A stretch of 64,000 bases of DNA, taken from contig JAFNAS010000012.1 of the NCBI GenBank assembly GCA_017860295.1, positions 62,001 through 126,000 of the forward strand. The letters run 5' to 3'. Of the stretch, positions 57,781 through 64,000 are shown one piece after another. Position 1 is the stretch's first letter. The number at the start of each line of letters is the position of its first letter. The position numbers and the translations under genes are program-made. Under the pieces are notes generated by a model, which saw nothing but the letters and a program-made list of their open reading frames with translations, made no database searches and had not been told where the DNA came from. The DNA is from Bacteroidota bacterium (lineage in GTDB: Bacteria; Bacteroidota; Bacteroidia; Bacteroidales; Paludibacteraceae).

Positions 57781-58485
57781 ATGAAACTTATTTCTTTGTT
57801 CTTATTTTCGTTGTTGCCATTTGCCGTAATGGCACAGCAACATCCCGATGTGTATATCACCCCGATGGGCCCGCTGGTGATTACACCGGTAAATCACGGT
57901 TCGGTAATGTTGCGCATAAAGGGCAAAGTGATTCATGTCGATCCGTACGAAAAATCGGTCGATTATGCCACGTTGCCCAAAGCCGATCTGATTCTGATCA
58001 CCCACGAACACTCCGATCATTACGATAAAAAAGCGTTGGATAAAATAATGAAACCGGATACGCACATCATTGCCGCAGGTAGTGTGGTGGCTGCCGGATT
58101 GAAGGGCGCATCGGTGCTGAAAAACGGTGAATCGACCCAGTGGAACGATATCCGCATCGATGCGGTACCTGCTTACAACATTGAGCATAAAAGTTCCAAC
58201 GGGAAACCGTTTCACGCGAAGGGAGTGGGCAACGGATATATTCTTTCGTTTAAGAACTTCCGGGTGTATATAGCCGGCGATACCGAAAACATCCCCGAAA
58301 TGAGCAAACTGGGAAAGATTCAAGTGGCTTTCTTGCCTAAAAATTTGCCCTACACCATGACGAACGAACAGTTTGTGGCAGCAGCCAAGGTAATTCGTCC
58401 GAAGGCGCTCTATGCGTACCACTATTTTGAACTCAACCGCGATTCGCTTACGAAACAATTGCCTAAAAGCATAGAACTGAAATAA
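57781..58485 (+). CDS. Secreted MBL-fold metal-dependent hydrolase
   Basis: Signal peptide; LITHEHSDHYDKKAL; VYIAGDTENIPEM; ALYAYHYFELN. Confidence 0.88.
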   Translation: MKLISLFLFSLLPFAVMAQQHPDVYITPMGPLVITPVNHGSVMLRIKGKVIHVDPYEKSVDYATLPKADLILITHEHSDHYDKKALDKIMKPDTHIIAAGSVVAAGLKGASVLKNGESTQWNDIRIDAVPAYNIEHKSSNGKPFHAKGVGNGYILSFKNFRVYIAGDTENIPEMSKLGKIQVAFLPKNLPYTMTNEQFVAAAKVIRPKALYAYHYFELNRDSLTKQLPKSIELK

Positions 58486-58487
58486 AA

Positions 58488-59564
58488 ATGACCCGATTGC
58501 AAACGCTTTTCGGAGGGTTGTCCCTCGTTCTGCTCGTGTCGTGCGGTAACGAGGCGACCCGCCATTCGTTTTGCTATTGGCAGCGCAACTTCAACATGAC
58601 CAAGGCGGAGCAATCCGTTTTGCAAACAACCGGAGCCAACCATTTATATATCCGTTATTTCGATGTTGACTGGAGCGAAGCCCATCAGGAACCGAAACCG
58701 GTAGCTACCTTGATCGCTTCGACGGCGCCTCCGTGCAATTTTACGCCGTCGGTTTTTATCACCAATAAAGTTTTTGAGCGGGCTACTCCCGTGGCAATCG
58801 ATTCGTTGGCCGCCCGGGTGGCCCGACGGGTAGAGATGGTGAACCGTCGTTTCCTCGAGTTGGCTGTCTGCGATAGTGTTGCGGGCAACAAACAGGCCAC
58901 GGCCATTGTCAGAAACTGGACCGAGATTCTGTTCGACTGCGATTGGACGGCAGCCACCCGCGATCGTTATTTCTATTTTCTTCGGAAAATGGAGCAGCTT
59001 TTTCCGAAAAAAGAACGATCGGCCACGTTGCGCTTGTGGCAGTTCAAACACCGTGATGTCAGTGGAGTTCCGCCAGTCTCCCGATGCCTGCTGATGTGTT
59101 ACAACCTGTCTGACCCTAAAAAGGCGATGACCGAAAACTCTATCGGCAGCGCGCGCGAACTGGAAAGTTACCTTACGCGAAGCGATTATCCGCATCATCT
59201 CGACATTGCGTTGCCTGTTTTCGGTTGGGGCGTGGTGTTTCTTCACGGACGATGGTTGGGGTTGCTTCCGGATGCCGATTTGTCTCGGTTTCGTAAGGAT
59301 AAATTGCATTGCAAAGAGATAGGAACCAACCTGTTTGTGCTGGTGAAAGATACCGTTATCGGGACGCATTATCTTCGCTATGGTGACGAAATCCGTATCG
59401 AACAGATCAGCGCCACAGAGCTCCAAAAGATGATAGAACTCATCAAAAAACAAGTATCTTTGCGCCACAGCTCTCGTTTAACCCTCTTTTCGCTGGATAC
59501 GCAAAATGTCAACCGATATGGAATGGAAGAAATCGGCCGTTTTTACACGCTTTTCGATCGTTAG
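58488..59564 (+). CDS. Hypothetical lipoprotein
   Basis: Lipobox LVLLVSC; 358 aa, no recognised domain. Confidence 0.7.
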   Translation: MTRLQTLFGGLSLVLLVSCGNEATRHSFCYWQRNFNMTKAEQSVLQTTGANHLYIRYFDVDWSEAHQEPKPVATLIASTAPPCNFTPSVFITNKVFERATPVAIDSLAARVARRVEMVNRRFLELAVCDSVAGNKQATAIVRNWTEILFDCDWTAATRDRYFYFLRKMEQLFPKKERSATLRLWQFKHRDVSGVPPVSRCLLMCYNLSDPKKAMTENSIGSARELESYLTRSDYPHHLDIALPVFGWGVVFLHGRWLGLLPDADLSRFRKDKLHCKEIGTNLFVLVKDTVIGTHYLRYGDEIRIEQISATELQKMIELIKKQVSLRHSSRLTLFSLDTQNVNRYGMEEIGRFYTLFDR

Positions 59565-61926
59565 TTTTTTTCTGTCAATCTCTCTGTATGCAATGGCGTG
59601 CGTGGAAATGGAGACTCCCGATACCTATCGGATGATGCTTTTTCAGGCTCGCACCGGCAACAGTTCTGCACTTCAGATTTTCAACTACACCCCGGCCATG
59701 TATGCCGGTTATCGTCCCGATCCCGACGGAGCCGACCGGGTGAGAAATGCCAAAGAGTGGCAGGCCGTGACCGGCTCGGATGCCGTGCTGGAGGACATTC
59801 TGGCTATTCAGTACGAGACCACACCCGATTCTATTTTTGCTGCCTACAAAAAAGGAAAGCTTAATTCGGTATTCGAGGATAACAGTTTTATGCAGGCGCT
59901 TGCCAAATCCCCGGCGAAGGCGTTGCTCGAATACCTTCTCTTTTCGAAACAGGTAGAGGCAACCGAAACTGCATTGCTGAATGGGTTCGAATCGTGGAAT
60001 CGTGATGCTGATGAGGTGGCGGTTGAGCAAAAAGCCAAGCAAGCGCTTTTTCTGGTAGCTAAAAAAAGACTTTCGTCTGCCAAAGGTATTTTTATGCGCA
60101 AACGATATGCTTATCAGCTTTGCAGGCTGGCCTATCAGTTGAAAAACTATGCCGTCGCCATCAAAACCTACGAGAGCTATTTCAAAAAGTTCGATGGTGA
60201 CGATCTGATGACTGTCTGGAGCGCCCTGTTTTATGCCCAATCGCTCGATGCCACGAAAAAAGGAGCCAAGGCTAACTATTTCTACAGTTTGGTATTCGAT
60301 CATTGCGACAGTAAAAAGTTACGCAGCCACCAGCTCTTCCATACCGACGATAAAACCTTCTTCGCCGGACTGAAACTTACCAAAAATGTACACGAAAAGG
60401 CTGTGATGTGGGTGATGCACTGCATCAACTATCCGGCTCCGGCACTCAACGATCTGAAAACGATTGTAGGCTTGGAATCGAAATCGACTTATCTGCCGTT
60501 TCTCATTGCCCGCGAAATCAATAAACTGGAAGATTGGATCTGTACGCCCGGTTTCACATCGAACATGCCTTCGTTGAGCCCGCAGTGGGATTTGTCGGTT
60601 GCCCGTACACATAATCTGGCTGTCGATAAGACCTATTTGCAGAAATTCAAAGCGTTTCTGCAAAAGGAGCGCGCACAGGAGCGGGGCGAAATGGAGCAGT
60701 ACCTCACCTTGTGTCTGGCGCATACCTGTTTTCTGGACGATCAGTCGAAAGAAGGTTTGGCGTATCTCAACGACATGGGGCTGACCGAGAATAGCTCGAT
60801 TGAGATGCAAAAAAACATAGAAAAGGCTTGGGTGTCGGCTAAAGTGAGCGATGTAACTTCCGATAATTTCAAGGATCAGTTTGTGGTTTATTGCCGCAAA
60901 TTGCAGCGGTTGGCCAAGAGCGACAACGCCATGAACAAAACGCTCTACACCCTGTTGCGTTGCGTGGCACGTGAGTATGAGACTAAAGGCGATTTTGCCA
61001 CTGCAGGTCTGCTGGCCATGAAATCGGATCAGTTCAAACAACGTTATGACACTGCTTTTTACGGGAACCGGCCGGTTACGCTCAAAGATACGTACGACAA
61101 GATAGCCTATTTCGATCTGAATGCCGGGGTGGGGGATATCGATCACCTGATTCAGCTGATTATGAAACGGGATAAGAGCGAATTCGAGGATTTTATCTGC
61201 GATCAGCATCTGGGTAGCCTCAATTTTTACCGCGATTTGCAGGGAACCATTGCGTTCCGGAACAACGATCTGAAAACGGCGGCCCGCATCTTCAAATCGA
61301 TCAGTCCCGATTTCTGGAGAAGCCATTATGGCTATGCTCAGTGCCTGAACGAAGATCCGTTTCAGCCGAAAGTGTTGACCAAAAAACGCAATTTCAAATA
61401 CCATTTTGATAAGAGTCGGTTTGTTCGGCAGCTTATTGATTTGCAAGATAAAGCCAAGCGAAAATCAGGGGTGGCCGAAGCCTGTCTGATGCTTGGAAAC
61501 GCCTATTTCAACTGCTCGTATTGGGGCAATTCGTGGATGATGGTGAAGTATGGCTGGAGTGGAGGCGAGGGCTATCGGATGCATACGTCCGACGCGTTGG
61601 GTTACTCTTTGCCGTTGCAACTACCAACGGTTAAAGCGGTGTTGATAAGTAATAATTACTACAATTGCAAACTGGCGGCACATTACTACCGTCAGGCGCT
61701 CGATGATCCGAAGGCCAGCAACGAACAGCGCGCTTTTGCCTGTCTCATGCTGCATGAATGCCACTATTCGCCCTGGCTATTTGATACTGCGGACTGGAAT
61801 ATGGAGAAGTTGCCGGCCTATTCGGCACAACCCGAGTTGCGCGAATTTTATGCAAAATATACTGATACCAAAACGTATCATGATTACAGATGCCCGTTAC
61901 TGGATGCTTTTATTACCCGAAAATAA
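59521..61926 (+). CDS. Large secreted hypothetical protein, helical/TPR-like
   Basis: ~800 aa, signal peptide FSIVSFFLSISLYAMAC; overlaps the lipoprotein gene. Confidence 0.75.
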   Translation, partial: EWKKSAVFTRFSIVSFFLSISLYAMACVEMETPDTYRMMLFQARTGNSSALQIFNYTPAMYAGYRPDPDGADRVRNAKEWQAVTGSDAVLEDILAIQYETTPDSIFAAYKKGKLNSVFEDNSFMQALAKSPAKALLEYLLFSKQVEATETALLNGFESWNRDADEVAVEQKAKQALFLVAKKRLSSAKGIFMRKRYAYQLCRLAYQLKNYAVAIKTYESYFKKFDGDDLMTVWSALFYAQSLDATKKGAKANYFYSLVFDHCDSKKLRSHQLFHTDDKTFFAGLKLTKNVHEKAVMWVMHCINYPAPALNDLKTIVGLESKSTYLPFLIAREINKLEDWICTPGFTSNMPSLSPQWDLSVARTHNLAVDKTYLQKFKAFLQKERAQERGEMEQYLTLCLAHTCFLDDQSKEGLAYLNDMGLTENSSIEMQKNIEKAWVSAKVSDVTSDNFKDQFVVYCRKLQRLAKSDNAMNKTLYTLLRCVAREYETKGDFATAGLLAMKSDQFKQRYDTAFYGNRPVTLKDTYDKIAYFDLNAGVGDIDHLIQLIMKRDKSEFEDFICDQHLGSLNFYRDLQGTIAFRNNDLKTAARIFKSISPDFWRSHYGYAQCLNEDPFQPKVLTKKRNFKYHFDKSRFVRQLIDLQDKAKRKSGVAEACLMLGNAYFNCSYWGNSWMMVKYGWSGGEGYRMHTSDALGYSLPLQLPTVKAVLISNNYYNCKLAAHYYRQALDDPKASNEQRAFACLMLHECHYSPWLFDTADWNMEKLPAYSAQPELREFYAKYTDTKTYHDYRCPLLDAFITRK

Positions 61927-61958
61927 ACTTTTATATTAAATTCAAACCTTTCTACACA

Positions 61959-63251
61959 ATGACAACTCGACGAATAATCGGTATTCATGAAAAACTACCG
62001 GTACTGCAGAGCTTGCCTCTCAGTCTTCAGCACCTTACGGCTATGTTCGGTGCAACTATTTTAGTCCCCATTTTGTTAGGTGTCGATCCCGCTATTGCAT
62101 TATTAATGAACGGTATCGGCACTTTGCTTTATTCATGGGTCACCAAAGGCGGCATCCCTGCCTATCTGGGTTCCAGTTTTGCGTTTATTGCTCCGACACT
62201 GTTGATTATCTCTTCCGATGGCGGCTTTTCCCATGCTCAGTCCGGCTTTATCTTCTTCGGATTGTTCTTCGTGATCATTTCGTTTGTGGTCAAAAAATGG
62301 GGCATTCGCTGGATCGATGTAGTGATGCCTCCGGCTGTAATGGGCGCGGTAGTAGCCATTATCGGTCTCGAACTGGCACCGGTAGCCGCACAACAGGCTG
62401 GACTTGCGTCCGGATCGACGGCTGTCGGACAAGTGGTACAACCTTTTGTCGTTAACTCGCACGTGGTGTTGGTATCCATGTTTACGCTATGTATCGGAAT
62501 TCTGGGCTCGGTATTGTTCAAAGGCTTTTTGCAGGTCATCCCTATTCTGATTGCTGTTGTGGCCGGTTACATCATGGCACTGTGTCTGGGCATGGTCGAT
62601 ACCTCCGCCATTGCCAATGCTGCCTGGTTTGCTTTGCCAAAGTTTCAGGCTCCTGTTTTCGATACCAATGCGATGATCGTTATTGCTCCGGCTTGTATTG
62701 TGGTACTGGCCGAACATATCAGCCACCTGATTGTGACCAGCGAAGTGACGGAAACCGATCTGATGAAAGATCCCGGGTTGCACCGTTCGTTGCTTGGTGA
62801 CGGGTTGAGTAACCTTTTGTCTGGCCTTGCCGGATCGCCTCCCAATACTACTTACGGGGAGAATATCGGTGTGATGGCGATTACGCGTGTCTATTCCGTT
62901 TGGGTAATCCGGGGTGCAGCACTCTTTGCCATTGCTTTCTCGTGTGTGGGTAAAATATCGGCAGCAATCTCTACCATTCCCACAGCGGTGCTCGGCGGTA
63001 TGACTATGTTACTTTACGGTGTGATTGCCGTTCAGGGTTTCCGTATTCTGATTCAGCAGAAAGTCGATTTCAGCAAAAACAGTAATATGGTTCTCGGTGC
63101 GATTACTTTCGTAGTGGGTGTTTCGGGAGCGGCTGTCAATATCGGTTCCGTACAGATGAAAGGGATGGCTTTTGCCGCTATTGTGGGAGTTGTTCTTTCT
63201 ATTCTGTTCTGGCTTTTCCGTAAGGTAGGCCTTATGAATCAGGAGGCTTGA
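61959..63251 (+). CDS. Uracil-xanthine permease family (NCS2) transporter
   Basis: LPLSLQHLTAMFGATILVPILLGVDPAIALLMNGIGTLLY; GLSNLLSGLAGSPPNTTYGENIGVMAITRVYS. Confidence 0.95.
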   Translation: MTTRRIIGIHEKLPVLQSLPLSLQHLTAMFGATILVPILLGVDPAIALLMNGIGTLLYSWVTKGGIPAYLGSSFAFIAPTLLIISSDGGFSHAQSGFIFFGLFFVIISFVVKKWGIRWIDVVMPPAVMGAVVAIIGLELAPVAAQQAGLASGSTAVGQVVQPFVVNSHVVLVSMFTLCIGILGSVLFKGFLQVIPILIAVVAGYIMALCLGMVDTSAIANAAWFALPKFQAPVFDTNAMIVIAPACIVVLAEHISHLIVTSEVTETDLMKDPGLHRSLLGDGLSNLLSGLAGSPPNTTYGENIGVMAITRVYSVWVIRGAALFAIAFSCVGKISAAISTIPTAVLGGMTMLLYGVIAVQGFRILIQQKVDFSKNSNMVLGAITFVVGVSGAAVNIGSVQMKGMAFAAIVGVVLSILFWLFRKVGLMNQEA

Positions 63252-63505
63252 TTTTTCATGGTCGGTTGTTGAAAAAAAATGCATTGTTTTCCGATAAAAA
63301 ACAGCGGAAGCCGGAACAATTCGGGCTTTCAGTATATATATTTGTGAAGTATTGGAAATGGCCATTCCTACTGAGCTCGATTGTTGAACTAAACGGAACG
63401 CTTATGGAAGAAACCTCACAGTTGCAGAAATATCGCTCTGAATGTCGGTTTGGTACCGACTGATTATTAATTTCCAAAAAAGAGGAAAACAAAGAAACAA
63501 AAAAA

Positions 63506-63604
63506 ATGAACATGGCTTTCTGCTGTTGCCTATGCAACCGGAACCCGTTATGTGACGGATCATTTGCTAAAGCCTGCTTCAAAAGAATTATTGAATGTCA
63601 ATAA
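63506..63604 (+). CDS. CDGSH-like micro-ORF (32 aa)
   Basis: MNMAFCCCLCNRNPLCDGSFAKACFKRIIECQ; below the supplied ORF cut-off. Confidence 0.3.
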   Translation: MNMAFCCCLCNRNPLCDGSFAKACFKRIIECQ

Positions 63605-63606
63605 AA

Positions 63607-63638
63607 AACGAGGGTGTCTCTTGCGGGACATCCTCGTT
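63607..63638. terminator. Hairpin terminator
   Basis: AACGAGG...CCTCGTT between convergent units. Confidence 0.65.
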
Positions 63639-63677
63639 CACATTTACAACACTTACTAGAGGGTATTTGCCGGAGTT

Positions 63678-64000
63678 TTATTCTTCCAGCAATTTTTTTG
63701 CATCAACAAACTGAGCGATTCCCTTTGCCACTTGTTTGGCTTCTTTCATGGCAAGCACCACGGTTTGAGGTGTGTGAACTACATCGCCACCAGCAAAAAC
63801 ACCTTTCTTTGTGGTCATTCCATAAGGTCTTTCTTTGGTTATCACGTAACCGGTATCGTTCACTTCAATACCTTCGGTGGTCGACACAATACGGTTTGCC
63901 GGTCGCGATCCGATGGCGAGCAGAACCCGATCTGCCGGAATTGTTTTTTCACCTTCTGGGGTTTGAATCCGGATTTCGGCTAGTCGTTTACGTTTGCCGA
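63678..64000 (-). CDS. Pyridine-nucleotide-disulfide oxidoreductase, glutamate-synthase small-subunit-like C-terminus (5' truncated by window edge)
   Basis: PADRVLLAIGSRPANRIVSTTEGIEVNDTGYVITKERPYGMTTKKGVFAGGDVVHTPQTVVLAMKEAKQVAKGI. Confidence 0.85.
   Translation of the reverse strand, partial: GKRKRLAEIRIQTPEGEKTIPADRVLLAIGSRPANRIVSTTEGIEVNDTGYVITKERPYGMTTKKGVFAGGDVVHTPQTVVLAMKEAKQVAKGIAQFVDAKKLLEE

Noticed and set aside
60319-61446. 375 aa antisense ORF
   Set aside because: Shadow of the large secreted helical protein; no start context or family motif.
1-64000. rRNA or tRNA genes
   Set aside because: No TPsiC-arm GGTTCGANTCC context with cloverleaf and no rRNA core sequences were found on either strand by eye.

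Overview
This 64 kb chromosomal window comes from a Bacteroidota (Bacteroidales-like) genome. Support: TAnnTTTG -7 boxes, PorT, menaquinone genes, and DUF6261/DUF6266 proteins. Most of it is housekeeping: fumarase C-terminus, dxr-rseP-ftsB/divIC-like, dnaA, ald, recO, TPR protein, zupT, TonB-type outer-membrane barrel, LysM protein, porT-like, ECF sigma cluster, dnaK, menA/ubiE, ychF, RidA, uracil permease, and a partial glutamate-synthase-like oxidoreductase. The main accessory region is a co-directional, tightly packed six-gene defence operon at 34964-46332. Its order is hsdR, hsdM, an HsdS with an unexplained ~200 aa C-terminal extension, an MBL-fold hydrolase with an acidic insert, an McrB-like AAA NTPase with an unfamiliar N-terminus, and an McrC-like nuclease. 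It is preceded by ~1.1 kb of non-coding DNA with 11-bp direct repeats and dyads, and followed by two dyads spaced 41 bp apart. A second notable structure is an intergenic array of five GC-rich hairpins at 56351-56532 whose cores (CCGCCCGGCGG) are exactly 41 bp apart and whose stems partly covary. Other items are a MITE-like 163 bp element, dispersed CCCCT/AGGGG hairpins, a CDF transporter remnant, a candidate small RNA and a CDGSH-like micro-ORF. Family calls are made by eye from motifs; no database search was run.
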